Origin: Rhodothermales bacterium
GTDB lineage: Bacteria > Bacteroidota > Rhodothermia > Rhodothermales > Bin80
Direction: 5' to 3'
NCBI GenBank assembly: GCA_958296045.1
Contig: CATQHT010000001.1
Span: forward strand, 682,001 to 746,000
Length of the DNA stretch: 64,000 nucleotides
Part shown: one piece after another, positions 35,365-45,208 of the stretch
Layout of the letters: each line of letters starts with the position of its first letter
Position numbering within the stretch: position 1 is the first letter of the stretch
Position numbers and translations under genes: made by a program
The notes under the pieces: model-generated
The model's input: only the letters and a program-made list of their open reading frames with translations
Told to the model about the DNA's origin: nothing
Databases searched by the model: none

Positions 35365-36399
35365 ATGGCCAACATTATCCTCCGTCCCGGCTGGCAAATT
35401 AAGGAAAGTCGGGCCACATCACTTTCCGCTTACCTGAATCGTCGGGCCTTTGTCAAGGCGATGGGTCTGGGATCCATTGGGCTCTCTACCATGAGCCTGG
35501 GATGCTCGCAGCAGGCGCGTAGCGCTACTGACCCGGATGGCCCTCTGGATACCATCCCGGATGACGCGCCGCGCGAAGGCTATCCGGCACCCCGCAACCC
35601 CGCATACGAGGTTCCCGAACGCGTCATCACGGACCGGCTCGTGACCTCTTCCTACAACAACTTTTACGAGTTCATTAACCAGGGAGACCTGAAGCGGGTC
35701 TGGCCTCATACCGAGCAGTACAACCCCTTTCCAGGGACGCTGACCGTGGGAGGCCTAGCGGAAAAGCAGACGCTGGATATCGCCGACCTGATCCGATCTG
35801 TGGACCTGGAAGAAAGGCTCTATCGATTCCGCTGCGTGGAAGCCTGGTCGATCACCGTGCCTTGGACGGGCTTCCCGCTCGCCAAACTGATCGAGCGCTG
35901 CAAACCCAGAAACAACGCCAGATTCGTCAAATTTATTTGCGTCAACCGGCCCGAAGAACTGCCCGGGCAGAAACACGCCCACTGGTACCCGTGGCCCTAC
36001 TTTGAAGGGCTCCGCATGGACGAAGCGCTTAATGAGCTGGCCTTCGTGGCTACAGGACTGTATGGCGAGCCGCTACCCAAACAGAATGGCTCTCCCCTGC
36101 GCCTAGTACTGCCATGGAAATACGGCTACAAAGGCCCCAAAGCAGTGGTACGCATCGAATTTGCGCGCCGGCAGCCAGCGACCTTCTGGAATGAGCTGCA
36201 GCCGCGGGAGTACGGGTTCTTGTCCAACGTGAATCCCAACATTCCGCATCCGCGATGGAGTCAGGCGAGCGAACGGTTCTTGTCGACCGAAGGCGTCGAA
36301 GAACGTATGCCCACCATGATGTTCAACGGGTACGATGAATGGGTCCAAGAGCTCTACCCTGACGCGCCTCGTAGCTATGCCGGCCCCATCATCCGATAG
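35365..36399 (+). CDS. msrP: MsrP-like molybdopterin oxidoreductase catalytic subunit
   Basis: MsrP (YedY) is a periplasmic molybdoenzyme that repairs methionine sulfoxide in envelope proteins. The 344-residue protein has a Tat signal (RRAFVKAMGLGSIGLSTMSL, followed by a lipobox-like LGC). Family motifs include ITDRLVTSSYNNFYEF, the molybdenum-ligand region RCVEAWSITVPWTGFPL and LVLPWKYGYKGPKAVVRIEF. Its heme membrane partner MsrQ is not adjacent; the next gene on that side is a convergent two-helix protein. Confidence 0.93.
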   Translation: MANIILRPGWQIKESRATSLSAYLNRRAFVKAMGLGSIGLSTMSLGCSQQARSATDPDGPLDTIPDDAPREGYPAPRNPAYEVPERVITDRLVTSSYNNFYEFINQGDLKRVWPHTEQYNPFPGTLTVGGLAEKQTLDIADLIRSVDLEERLYRFRCVEAWSITVPWTGFPLAKLIERCKPRNNARFVKFICVNRPEELPGQKHAHWYPWPYFEGLRMDEALNELAFVATGLYGEPLPKQNGSPLRLVLPWKYGYKGPKAVVRIEFARRQPATFWNELQPREYGFLSNVNPNIPHPRWSQASERFLSTEGVEERMPTMMFNGYDEWVQELYPDAPRSYAGPIIR

Positions 36400-36404
36400 G
36401 CGCT

Positions 36405-36438
36405 GCAAGCACCGGTGCTCAGCGCTCCGGGTGCTTGC
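36405..36438. terminator. Hairpin between convergent genes, candidate shared terminator
   Basis: A perfect 9-bp stem, GCAAGCACC (36405-36413) and GGTGCTTGC (36430-36438), lies at the meeting point of msrP and the convergent gene and overlaps the latter's stop. The left arm also starts a 12-bp palindrome (36409-36420), so two folds compete. There is no T-run on either side, so efficiency as an intrinsic terminator is doubtful. Confidence 0.4.
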
Positions 36439-36868
36439 GCAGCCAACGATTCCAGGCGAATAGCGCGACCGCCAGCATCATAGCACCTGCCAGGCTTATG
36501 CCCGCCTGCGCTGCGGCAATCAGGCGGTGGGCTGGCATGAGCGATTCTACCACGACGTCCTGAGGCGCACCGGGCTGTACCCTGACGCCCAGTGAGTCCG
36601 CGTCCTCCAACTGCGGCAGCAGCGAATAGGGTAGCGACATCCGATCCTTCACCAGCGTGCCACCGCCTGCTAAGGGCACCCGCAGGCTGATGTAGCCATA
36701 CGTGACATCAGCGCGGCGCGACTGCTCCCACGCCACTACCTTAGCAGTGGCGCTCACTCCGTGGCGCCACGTGGACTGCAGGTCACATGCCAACTTGGCC
36801 TGGTCGATGCACAGCGCTAAGAGCAGTACGGGAAACACCCACAACACGCGGGCAACGATGCGGACCAT
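36419..36868 (-). CDS. Two-helix membrane protein, DUF3592-like
   Basis: This 149-residue protein has an N-terminal membrane helix (ARVLWVFPVLLLALCID), an extracytoplasmic beta-rich domain (SATAKVVAWEQSRRADVTYG, then YISLRVPL) and a C-terminal helix (GISLAGAMMLAVALFAWN). The layout fits DUF3592-type proteins of unknown function. It ends 8 bases before... the HNH gene lies just downstream at 36876 on the other side of its start, so the two are same-strand neighbours with a 7-bp gap. Confidence 0.6.
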   Translation of the reverse strand: MVRIVARVLWVFPVLLLALCIDQAKLACDLQSTWRHGVSATAKVVAWEQSRRADVTYGYISLRVPLAGGGTLVKDRMSLPYSLLPQLEDADSLGVRVQPGAPQDVVVESLMPAHRLIAAAQAGISLAGAMMLAVALFAWNRWLRKHPER

Positions 36869-36875
36869 GTCCAGA

Positions 36876-37376
36876 TCAGCTCAAGAAGAGGTATGGCTTC
36901 CACGTGTCATCCACCGTGCCCACAAAGTCTCGGATGAACATCACATGGCTGGGGCGAAACGGGCGCCGCAGTAGCGGCATGGCTGCCTCCTCGGGTGTAC
37001 GAGAACCCTTCTTGTTGTTGCACGCCGAACACGCCGCGACGAGGTTGGTCCACACATGCCGCCCACTACGTGACCTGGGTATGACATGGTCTACCGTCAG
37101 CTTCTCGCCGCTATTGCAATACTGGCAGCGAAAACCGTCGCGCCGTAGCACATTCCTGCGCGAAAGCATAATCGCCCGATACGGAACCGTCACATAGCCG
37201 CGCAAGCGCACGATGCTCGGCCAAGGATACCTCGTGCTGGGGGACCGCATGTACCGGTCCGGTATCGTTGCCACCATGTCCGCCCGGTGCAGGTGAACCA
37301 TCACAACAGCCCGCTTGACCGTACAAACAGTAAGGGCGCTGAAGTCCTGGTTGAGGACGAGTACGTGAGGCGTCAT
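36876..37376 (-). CDS. HNH endonuclease
   Basis: The 166-residue protein carries an HNH nuclease core: CQYCNSGEKLTVDHVIPRS, then NLVAACSACNNKKGSR. It has two CxxC zinc pairs and the DH and N of the HNH motif. The start VLVLNQDFSALTVCTVKRAV matches a widely distributed stand-alone family found in many Bacteroidota and cyanobacteria. Its role is unsettled; it is usually chromosomal, not phage-linked. It lies just upstream of the DUF3592-like gene. Confidence 0.9.
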   Translation of the reverse strand: MTPHVLVLNQDFSALTVCTVKRAVVMVHLHRADMVATIPDRYMRSPSTRYPWPSIVRLRGYVTVPYRAIMLSRRNVLRRDGFRCQYCNSGEKLTVDHVIPRSRSGRHVWTNLVAACSACNNKKGSRTPEEAAMPLLRRPFRPSHVMFIRDFVGTVDDTWKPYLFLS

Positions 37377-37529
37377 CGCAGCCGCAGGGCTCCAAGACCC
37401 GCGCTCTGCCGAATCCGCAAAGAAACCTCAATATGGGATGATGCTAGGGGGAAGGCACAGGGGTTTCATGACAGATGGCGACTCTGCAGCACGCATTGCC
37501 CGTTATACCTGTCACGGCTATGCCCATAC

Positions 37530-38363
37530 CTAAAATATACGCTGAGCCGCGCTGCGCAATGCCGTCACCTCGACAGCATCACCGACCCTGACAGTGCCCA
37601 GACTAAGCGGAAGCAGGTTCTCGCCAAAATACACGTTCGTGCCACGCCGGCGAAAGGTAGCCAGCGTACGAAGCGGCTCTTTTCCTGTCTCCAAGGTGGC
37701 CTGATCCACGGTGGTGACGACGCATCGCGCACAGGGTTTGGCAACCCTGAAGGGTACGGCCCCGATACGGATGTTATGCCAGGTGTCTTCGGCAAATGGA
37801 CGCGCGCCGCTCACTACCACGTTAGGTCTGAACCGGTTCATGGGCAACGAATGCGCCATGCGGGCATTGAGGCTGCGAAGGGATTGCCTGGAGGTCAATA
37901 GCAGTGGGTAGCCGTCTGCGAAGCTGACTAGCCCAGCGTCTTGTTGCGGCGCCGCAGGATCGCTTACCGCCCTTGCGGCGAGGTTGTCCATAAACACCAA
38001 GCGGCACTGATGGCCAGTAACTTGGCTGAACCACCGGTCCGCGGCGGGCCCGGCGCGGACCGCCTCAACCGTTGATCGCCAGATGGTGACCTTCAAGCGT
38101 GGCGCACCAGACTTGGGACGGTCTATCGTAAGGCAGTCGGCGCCGGGGGCATAAACCAGAAGCCCCTCGGTCGTGATGTCGACGCGCACTGCCGCTAATG
38201 CCCGGATGCGGCGCTGGGACAGAAACCGGCCCTGTGCATCCACCAGCATCCAGCGACGATCGTTGGCCAGCCCCTGCGGCTCCACCCGCGCTTCCGTAAG
38301 ACGTAGCCGTGCGCACCCCTTCACCGGGTAGATCCAAATGCGCTCAAGGTGCATGGTCCGCAT
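37530..38363 (-). CDS. MOSC-domain protein (YcbX/mARC-like)
   Basis: The 277-residue protein has an N-terminal MOSC_N barrel (LERIWIYPVKGCARLRLTEA and ANDRRWMLVD). A C-terminal MOSC domain follows, with the conserved cysteine in KPCARCVVTTVDQATLETG and NVYFGENLLPL. Members bind a molybdenum cofactor and reduce N-hydroxylated compounds (YcbX, mARC). Two in-frame ATGs (MRT and MHLE) are possible starts. The gene is divergent from the beta-lactamase/VanX fusion and its 5' end lies 48 bp from that gene's start. Confidence 0.88.
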   Translation of the reverse strand: MRTMHLERIWIYPVKGCARLRLTEARVEPQGLANDRRWMLVDAQGRFLSQRRIRALAAVRVDITTEGLLVYAPGADCLTIDRPKSGAPRLKVTIWRSTVEAVRAGPAADRWFSQVTGHQCRLVFMDNLAARAVSDPAAPQQDAGLVSFADGYPLLLTSRQSLRSLNARMAHSLPMNRFRPNVVVSGARPFAEDTWHNIRIGAVPFRVAKPCARCVVTTVDQATLETGKEPLRTLATFRRRGTNVYFGENLLPLSLGTVRVGDAVEVTALRSAAQRIF

Positions 38364-38410
38364 CGTATCTTGTTTTGAAGAGCGTCTATCTATTCCTCGT
38401 AAGTCTCAGC

Positions 38411-40732
38411 ATGCAGCACCACGCACGCATTATACAAATCTGTTGGATTCTCGCTGGTGGCATGCTGGTGGTGGGCTGTGCCAATCCGTCCACTGACGAA
38501 TGGCAGGACCGTCTGGAATCGTATGTGGAGCATGAGCTGCAGCAGCAGGAGATACCCTCGCTCGCCCTCACCATCGTGGAAGGAAATGCCTTCGAATGGA
38601 GCCGAGGATTCGGCCAGGCACCAGACACCGTGTCCGGTGTGACGGTATTTCGCGCAGCCTCCGTGTCGAAGCTTTTCACCGCCATGGCGGTGATGCAACT
38701 GGCCGAGCAGGGAGTGGTGTCGCTCGATGCTCCTGTGACCGACTATCTGGCCGAATTCAGGCCACACAACCTGTTTGAACAGCCGGTAACGCTGCGACAG
38801 CTGCTTTCGCATCAGTCTGGAATGGTACGGGAGCCCCCGGTAGGTCACTACTTTGATGACACGGATCCGGGTTTGAAGGCCACGGTCGAAAGTCTGCACG
38901 GCACCAGCCTGACCACGCCGCCGGCTTCGGGTACCAAATATTCTAATGCTGCGGTTAGCGTGGCGGGCTATGTGGTAGAGCAGATGTCAGGCCAGCCCTT
39001 TGAGGCCTACGTGCAAGAGCACATTATTGACATCCTCCAGCTTTCCAGCACCAGCTTTTCTGCACGCCCGGACCTAAGGGCACGCCTTGGTACGGGGTAT
39101 ATGTGGAGGTACGACACGGCAACGCTTACCCGCGCCCCTGTGTTTGAGCTGGGGATGGGCCCAGCTGCCAACCTATATACCACCACGGCGGATCTGGGGC
39201 GCTTTGCCAGAGCCCTGTTTGCCATCGAGCGCGATGAGCTACCCGACATTCTGTCCGCTGCGTCGCTGCGTACCATGTGGACGCCGCAATTCACCGCGCA
39301 ATCGCCGGATCACGGCTTCGGTCTGGGGTTTCATGTCACCAGCCAAGACTCGTGGCGCATGGTGGGCCATGCCGGTGCCATGTACGGCTATGCAACCCGG
39401 ATCTGGGTCATCCCAGAGCGGCAGCTAGCTGTGGCAGCTGTTGCGACCGTCGATGCAGCCAACGCGGTGGTCGACCGCATCGCGCACTATGCGTTGTCGC
39501 TGAAGCTCGCGGAGCAGGAGCAGGCCGCGCTGCCGGAAGCTGAACAGGCCGTGCCGGTAGACTCTGCTTTGGCGCGGCATCTGGACGGGACGTACCAGCA
39601 TGGCGGTGCAACGCTGCGCCTGGTGGAACGCGATAGCCGCCTGTTTATGGATTTTGACGCATTGCGCTATGAGCTGCGGATGCAGGGAGACCATCTCGTC
39701 AACTACGGCCGCCTCGGTAGCGGCCACCTCGCCCTACACCCACTGGGTGACACACTAAGAGTCAACACGGAATCGTGGGTCCGACAGCCTGCTGCTGTGC
39801 CACCACGCGTACCATCGGCCCTGGTTGATTACATCGGAGAATACGGCTGGGACCATAACGTGCTGTATATCTACGAGGATAAGGGAGCGTTGCACGCCCT
39901 GATTGAATGGTTTTTCCGGTATCCACTCGAGCAGGCCGGGCCAGACACCTTCCGGTTCCCGGATCACGGTCTTTACCACCACGAAGGTCTTACCTTCGTG
40001 CGCGATGCTGATGGCCAAGTCACCGAAGCCAACCTCAGCGGCGTCGCATTCAAGAAGCGTGGGACAGGCCAGGCGCCGGGCAGCACTTTCCGCATAGTGC
40101 CCCAGATACCCGTTGATCAGCTGCGTGCAAAGGCCGCAGTGGCTTCACCTCCTGATGCGACGGGCGCCTTCAGGGCGCCAGACTTGGTGCCGGTCACGGC
40201 TATGGATTCCACCATCCGGCTCGATATCCGGTACGCCACCGATAACAACTTTATGGGCGCGCCTTTTTATCGGTCCGCCCAGGCCTTTTTGCAGCGTCCG
40301 GCTGCCGAAGCGCTAGCGGTAGCCAGCCGCAGACTCGCGGCCTATGGGTATGGCCTCGTAGTCTACGACGGGTACCGTCCCTGGCACGTAACGAAGATGT
40401 TCTGGGATGCGACTCCAGACTCCTTGCGCTTGTTTGTGGCGAATCCCCAAAACGGTTCGCGCCATAATCGCGGCTGCGCCATAGATGTGGGACTGTACCA
40501 TCTGGCAAGTGGCGCGCTGGCGGAAATGCCCAGTGGCTACGACGAATTCACCGCCCGCGCATTTCCAGATTATCCGGGCGGCACCTCCCGAGGCCGTTAC
40601 CACCGCGAACTGCTGCGCGATGCCATGGAAGAGTCGGGATTTACGGTCTACGCAGCCGAGTGGTGGCACTTCGACTACAAGGATTGGCGCGCCTATCCAA
40701 TCCTTAACGATACGTTTGAGGCGCTCGACTGA
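38411..40732 (+). CDS. Lipoprotein fusing a serine beta-lactamase-like domain to a VanX-type dipeptidase
   Basis: From the ATG at 38411 the protein has 773 residues. A lipoprotein signal ends at VVGC (Cys23). The beta-lactamase/DD-peptidase-like domain shows SVSK near 85 (SxxK), YSN near 176 and GHAG near 318. A linker of about 250 residues follows with DUF3471-like beta segments. The last 170 residues are an M15D D-Ala-D-Ala dipeptidase domain: DIRYATDNNFMG, the zinc site SRHNRGCAIDVG near 683 and EWWHFDY near 750. Both halves act on D-alanyl ends of peptidoglycan, so a two-step trimming enzyme at the envelope is plausible. VanX homologues outside vancomycin clusters usually serve wall recycling. 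Confidence 0.88.
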   Translation: MQHHARIIQICWILAGGMLVVGCANPSTDEWQDRLESYVEHELQQQEIPSLALTIVEGNAFEWSRGFGQAPDTVSGVTVFRAASVSKLFTAMAVMQLAEQGVVSLDAPVTDYLAEFRPHNLFEQPVTLRQLLSHQSGMVREPPVGHYFDDTDPGLKATVESLHGTSLTTPPASGTKYSNAAVSVAGYVVEQMSGQPFEAYVQEHIIDILQLSSTSFSARPDLRARLGTGYMWRYDTATLTRAPVFELGMGPAANLYTTTADLGRFARALFAIERDELPDILSAASLRTMWTPQFTAQSPDHGFGLGFHVTSQDSWRMVGHAGAMYGYATRIWVIPERQLAVAAVATVDAANAVVDRIAHYALSLKLAEQEQAALPEAEQAVPVDSALARHLDGTYQHGGATLRLVERDSRLFMDFDALRYELRMQGDHLVNYGRLGSGHLALHPLGDTLRVNTESWVRQPAAVPPRVPSALVDYIGEYGWDHNVLYIYEDKGALHALIEWFFRYPLEQAGPDTFRFPDHGLYHHEGLTFVRDADGQVTEANLSGVAFKKRGTGQAPGSTFRIVPQIPVDQLRAKAAVASPPDATGAFRAPDLVPVTAMDSTIRLDIRYATDNNFMGAPFYRSAQAFLQRPAAEALAVASRRLAAYGYGLVVYDGYRPWHVTKMFWDATPDSLRLFVANPQNGSRHNRGCAIDVGLYHLASGALAEMPSGYDEFTARAFPDYPGGTSRGRYHRELLRDAMEESGFTVYAAEWWHFDYKDWRAYPILNDTFEALD

Positions 40733-40818
40733 GCCATGCCGCCATGGTTGCAGCGCTGCGGCCGCGGTGCCCGTTTTTTTCGAACGAGGTGAAGTGCTGC
40801 CTGCAGAGGAGCCCCTGG

Positions 40819-43800
40819 CTATGCCGGCAGTACCTGGCGTCCTGACCGATCGCGCGGGGCGGGCAATGGCAGACCGAACGGCATAAGCAGCGATGCTTCT
40901 GCCCCCGTAACAGCCGTAAGCTCTTCCAGCTCCTTCTTGGAGCCCACCACCAAGTCACGCAGCCGGCGCTGACCTGTGCCTGCTGGGATCTGGTGGCCAA
41001 CAACCACATTCTCTTTCAAACCGTACAGCGGATCCTTACGCCCTTCAATCGCAGCTTCGGTCAACACCTTTGTAGTCTCCTGGAATGACGCTCCAGCCAG
41101 GAAAGACTCAGTTGCTAAGGAGGCGCGGGTAATACCCAAAAGTATCGGTTCCGCAACCGCAGGCTGTGCTTCACGCGTAATGACCGGCCGCTTGTCCTGG
41201 CGCTTCATCTCGGAGTTAACTTCGCGCAGACGGCGCCGATCAATAAGGCTCCGGATCGGTAGGTCGCTGTCGCCCGAGTTGATGACGACGAGCTTGTCGT
41301 ACAGATTGTCGTTGATCTCCTCCATATAGAAGCGCGCGATGCGCTCCTCCTCCAAAAGCGTGGTATCTCCCGGGTCTGTGACCTTCACTTTTTGCATCAT
41401 CTGGCGAACAATCACCTCAATGTGCTTGTCGTTGATGGTGACACCCTGCATGCGGTAAACCTCCTGGATGCCATTGACCAGGTACTCCTGCACCGCACGC
41501 GGCCCGCGAATGGCCAAGATGTCCTGCGGAGAGATCCGCCCGTCCGACAACGGCTCCCCAGCACGCACGAAGTCATTCTCGGCTACGAGAAGCTGCTTTT
41601 TCAGCGGCACTAGGTAGACTCGCTCTTCTGAGCCATCCCGGCTGGTTAGGATGACCTCCTGCTTGCCGGGCCGCTTGGTACCGAAGGTGACTACGCCGTC
41701 AATCTCGCTGACGATGGCTGGCTCGCTGGGCGTGCGAGCCTCAAAAAGCTCTGTCACCCTGGGAAGGCCTCCTGTGATGTCGCGCGTCCGTGCAGACTGC
41801 CGCGGGATCTTGACAAGCACCTGGCCCGCCTGAACCATCTGACCCTCCTCGACCTGGATGCGCGCCCGCACAGGAAGCGGATATTCGCGCTCGGTCATGT
41901 CGGCCAAAAAGATCCTGACGGCCGGGGTCAGACTGCGCTCCCGGCTCTCGGTGATCACCTTCTCCTTAAAGCCAGTATGGTCGTCCGACTCCTCGCGGAA
42001 GGTCTTACCTTCATGGATATCCTGGAAGGCAGCCCGCCCTTCCACCTCGGAAAGAATGACGCTGTTGTAGGGATCTACGATCGCCAGCACATCGCCTTTC
42101 TCTACGTCCTGCCTCTCCTTGACACGCAACTCAGCACCGTAAGGAATGATCGATCCGTAGAGCTGGCGTCCATCATGCTCCAGGTCAATAATCCTGATCT
42201 CACCCTGACGGGAAAGCACCACGGTGTGGGGCCCATCTTCTCCCTGGTATTCCACCGTGCGCATATTCTCAAACACAATGGCACCAGAGTGCTTGCACTG
42301 GATCGTGGTTTCAGCCTGGATGCGGCTGGCTGTACCACCCACATGGAAGGTCCGCAGCGTAAGCTGTGTCCCGGGCTCTCCGATAGACTGACCCGCTACC
42401 ACCCCAACGGCTTCCCCCTGCTCGACCAAGAGGCCTGTGCCCAAGTTGCGCCCATAACAGTTGGCGCAGGCGCCGCGCCGCGCTTCGCACGTCAGCACCG
42501 AACGGATCTCAACCGAATCAATAGAGGTCTCCGCGATCTGCGTGGCGCGCGCCTCGTCAATCACCTCGTTGGCGAGCACTATGCGCTCGCCCGTGAGCGG
42601 ATCGTAGACGTCATGCAGTGACACGCGTCCCAAGATGCGGTCGGCCAAAGGCTCGACCTCCGTTTCATGGTCCTTCAGCGCAGAAATCGCGATGCCGCGC
42701 AGCGTGCCGCAATCCTGCTGCGTGATGGTCATGTCCTGCGCCACATCCACCAGACGACGCGTCAGGTAGCCGGCATCCGCCGTCTTGAGCGCCGTATCAG
42801 CCAAGCCTTTGCGCGCACCATGCGTGGAAATGAAATACTCCAGGACGCTCAACCCTTCCTTGAAGTTGGATACGATCGGGTTCTCAATGATTTCACCTGC
42901 TTCTCCCTTCATGCTCTTCTGCGGCTTGGCCATCAAACCGCGCATCCCACCTAGCTGCCGGATCTGCTCTTTCGAGCCGCGAGCGCCTGAATCGGCCATC
43001 ATGTAGATGGCATTGAATCCGTCACGATCCTTTTCCAATGCGTCAAACAGCACTTCGGAAACCTTGTTGTTCGTGCGCGTCCAGATGTCAATGACCTGAT
43101 TGTAGCGCTCCACATCGAAGATGAAGCCAAGCTCATAGTTGGACAGCACAGCGCTGACCTCCTCGTGGGCCTGGGTGAGCAGCTCCTCCTTCTCGTCGGG
43201 CACGACAATGTCCGCGACAGAGAACGTCAGCCCGCCCATCGTGGCATACTCGAACCCTGCCTCCTTGATGTTGTCCAGGAATCGGGATGTCTCCGGGAAG
43301 CTCGTTGCGTTTAGCACGTTAGCAATGATGCGCCGCAGATTCTTCTTGGTGAGCACATCATTGATGAATCCAAGCTGGGGTGGAATAAACTCGTTGAACA
43401 ATACGCGTCCGGTCGAGGTGTTCACCTTGGTGCCGTCATCTAACCGGACGACGATCTTGGCGTGCATGTCCACCTTCTTAAGGTCAAAAGCCTGGCGCAC
43501 TTCCGCAGTAGACGAGAAGCGCATCCCCTCACCCTTAGCCCCATTGCGAGACTTCGTCAAATAGTACAGGCCTAGCACCATGTCCTGCGTAGGCACCGTG
43601 ACGGGTCCACCGTGCGCGGGGCTGAGAATGTTGTGACTGGACAGCATCAGCACGATGGCTTCCAGACACGCTTCGTGTCCGAGCGGCACATGTACCGCCA
43701 TCTGGTCCCCGTCAAAGTCCGCATTGAAAGCGGTGCAGACCAATGGATGCAGCTGAATGGCCTTGCCCTCTGTCAGGACGGGCTGAAAAGCCTGGAACCC

Positions 43801-45138
43801 GAGGCGGTGCAGCGTCGGGGCCCGGTTCAGCATCACAGGCCGCCCTTCGATCACCTTCTCCAGGATGTCCCACACCTCCGCCGTACGGCGCTCTACCACC
43901 TTCTTGGCACTCTTGACCGTCTTGACGATGCCGCGCTCAATGAGCTTGCGGATAACGAACGGCTTAAATAGCTCTACGGCCATCTCCTTGGGCAGCCCGC
44001 ATTGATGCAACTCCAGCTCTGGACCCACCACGATCACCGACCGACCGGAATAGTCGACGCGCTTGCCCAACAGATTCTGTCGGAAGCGGCCCGACTTGCC
44101 CTTGAGCATGTCGGAAAGGCTCTTCACCGGGCGGTTGTTGTCGCTGCGCACCGCGTTGGCCTTCCGGGAATTGTCAAAAAGGCTGTCGACCGACTCCTGA
44201 AGCATGCGCTTCTCGTTGCGCAAGATGACCTCTGGCGCCTTAATGTCGATCAGCCGCTTGAGCCGGTTGTTTCGGATAATGACGCGACGATACAAGTCAT
44301 TGAGATCGCTAGTCGCAAACCGACCTCCATCCAGCGGCACCAAAGGACGCAGCTCAGGCGGAATCACCGGGACCACGCGCAACACCATCCACTCTGGCCG
44401 ATTCTCCATGCGGCGGTTAGCATCGCGGAATGCCTCTACTACCTTTAGACGCTTCAACGCCGAGGCTTTGCGCGCCTGGCTGGACTCCGTCTTGATCTGG
44501 AAACGCAGCTCGTACGAGAGCATGTCAAGGTTGAGCCGCTTGAGCATGGTCTCGATGGCCTCGCCTCCCATCATCGCGATGAATTTGTCTGGATCGTCAT
44601 TGCTGAGCCGGTTGTTGTCATCGCGAATCTGGTACAGGAGGTCCAAATACTCATCCTCCTTTAGCAGGTCACCCTGCTTGACCTCGTGCACCTTGGCGCA
44701 TCCTGCCTGGACCACTACGTAGCGCTCATAGTAGATCACTTTCTCGAGCGCCTTGGACTTCATGCCCAACAGATGGCTGATCTTGTTGGGCAGGGTCTTA
44801 AAAAACCATATGTGCACCACGGGCACCGACAACAAGATGTGCCCCATGCGCTCACGGCGCACGCTCTTCTGCGTGACCTCGACGCCGCAACGGTCACAAA
44901 TGATGCCCTTATAACGGATGCGCTTGTACTTGCTACAGTAGCACTCCCAGTCTTTGACAGGACCGAAAATCCGCTCACAAAACAGCCCTTCCTTCTCCGG
45001 CTTAAAGCTGCGGTAGTTGATCGTTTCCGGCTTGAGCACTTCGCCGTGGCTCCGCTCCAGAATCGTGTTGGGCGAGGCCAGGCTTATCGTGATTCCACTG
45101 AAATCCTGCTTAAGTCTGGAAAGCTGGCCGTAGGGCAT
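40819..45138 (-). CDS. rpoC: DNA-directed RNA polymerase subunit beta-prime
   Basis: This is the catalytic subunit of RNA polymerase (1439 residues). The N-terminal zinc site is [20 protein letters not shown]. The catalytic [12 protein letters not shown] with three magnesium-binding aspartates is near residue 470. The bridge/trigger region has [20 protein letters not shown], and the second zinc site is [14 protein letters not shown]. The C-terminal part SHLLAG-type repeats end with [15 protein letters not shown]. It follows rpoB by a 70-bp gap and closes the ribosomal/polymerase operon. Confidence 0.99.
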   Translation of the reverse strand: MPYGQLSRLKQDFSGITISLASPNTILERSHGEVLKPETINYRSFKPEKEGLFCERIFGPVKDWECYCSKYKRIRYKGIICDRCGVEVTQKSVRRERMGHILLSVPVVHIWFFKTLPNKISHLLGMKSKALEKVIYYERYVVVQAGCAKVHEVKQGDLLKEDEYLDLLYQIRDDNNRLSNDDPDKFIAMMGGEAIETMLKRLNLDMLSYELRFQIKTESSQARKASALKRLKVVEAFRDANRRMENRPEWMVLRVVPVIPPELRPLVPLDGGRFATSDLNDLYRRVIIRNNRLKRLIDIKAPEVILRNEKRMLQESVDSLFDNSRKANAVRSDNNRPVKSLSDMLKGKSGRFRQNLLGKRVDYSGRSVIVVGPELELHQCGLPKEMAVELFKPFVIRKLIERGIVKTVKSAKKVVERRTAEVWDILEKVIEGRPVMLNRAPTLHRLGFQAFQPVLTEGKAIQLHPLVCTAFNADFDGDQMAVHVPLGHEACLEAIVLMLSSHNILSPAHGGPVTVPTQDMVLGLYYLTKSRNGAKGEGMRFSSTAEVRQAFDLKKVDMHAKIVVRLDDGTKVNTSTGRVLFNEFIPPQLGFINDVLTKKNLRRIIANVLNATSFPETSRFLDNIKEAGFEYATMGGLTFSVADIVVPDEKEELLTQAHEEVSAVLSNYELGFIFDVERYNQVIDIWTRTNNKVSEVLFDALEKDRDGFNAIYMMADSGARGSKEQIRQLGGMRGLMAKPQKSMKGEAGEIIENPIVSNFKEGLSVLEYFISTHGARKGLADTALKTADAGYLTRRLVDVAQDMTITQQDCGTLRGIAISALKDHETEVEPLADRILGRVSLHDVYDPLTGERIVLANEVIDEARATQIAETSIDSVEIRSVLTCEARRGACANCYGRNLGTGLLVEQGEAVGVVAGQSIGEPGTQLTLRTFHVGGTASRIQAETTIQCKHSGAIVFENMRTVEYQGEDGPHTVVLSRQGEIRIIDLEHDGRQLYGSIIPYGAELRVKERQDVEKGDVLAIVDPYNSVILSEVEGRAAFQDIHEGKTFREESDDHTGFKEKVITESRERSLTPAVRIFLADMTEREYPLPVRARIQVEEGQMVQAGQVLVKIPRQSARTRDITGGLPRVTELFEARTPSEPAIVSEIDGVVTFGTKRPGKQEVILTSRDGSEERVYLVPLKKQLLVAENDFVRAGEPLSDGRISPQDILAIRGPRAVQEYLVNGIQEVYRMQGVTINDKHIEVIVRQMMQKVKVTDPGDTTLLEEERIARFYMEEINDNLYDKLVVINSGDSDLPIRSLIDRRRLREVNSEMKRQDKRPVITREAQPAVAEPILLGITRASLATESFLAGASFQETTKVLTEAAIEGRKDPLYGLKENVVVGHQIPAGTGQRRLRDLVVGSKKELEELTAVTGAEASLLMPFGLPLPAPRDRSGRQVLPA

Positions 45139-45208
45139 ATTTCAGAGTTTCCGGGTGAAAAGATTGCTGTCTGCGGTGCGACCCACGGGGGACTGGCCCG
45201 TGCATGGC

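Noticed and set aside
40733-40818. Intrinsic terminator after the beta-lactamase/VanX gene
   Set aside because: There is a T7 run after GC-rich sequence, but I could not draw a stem longer than three or four clean pairs next to it.
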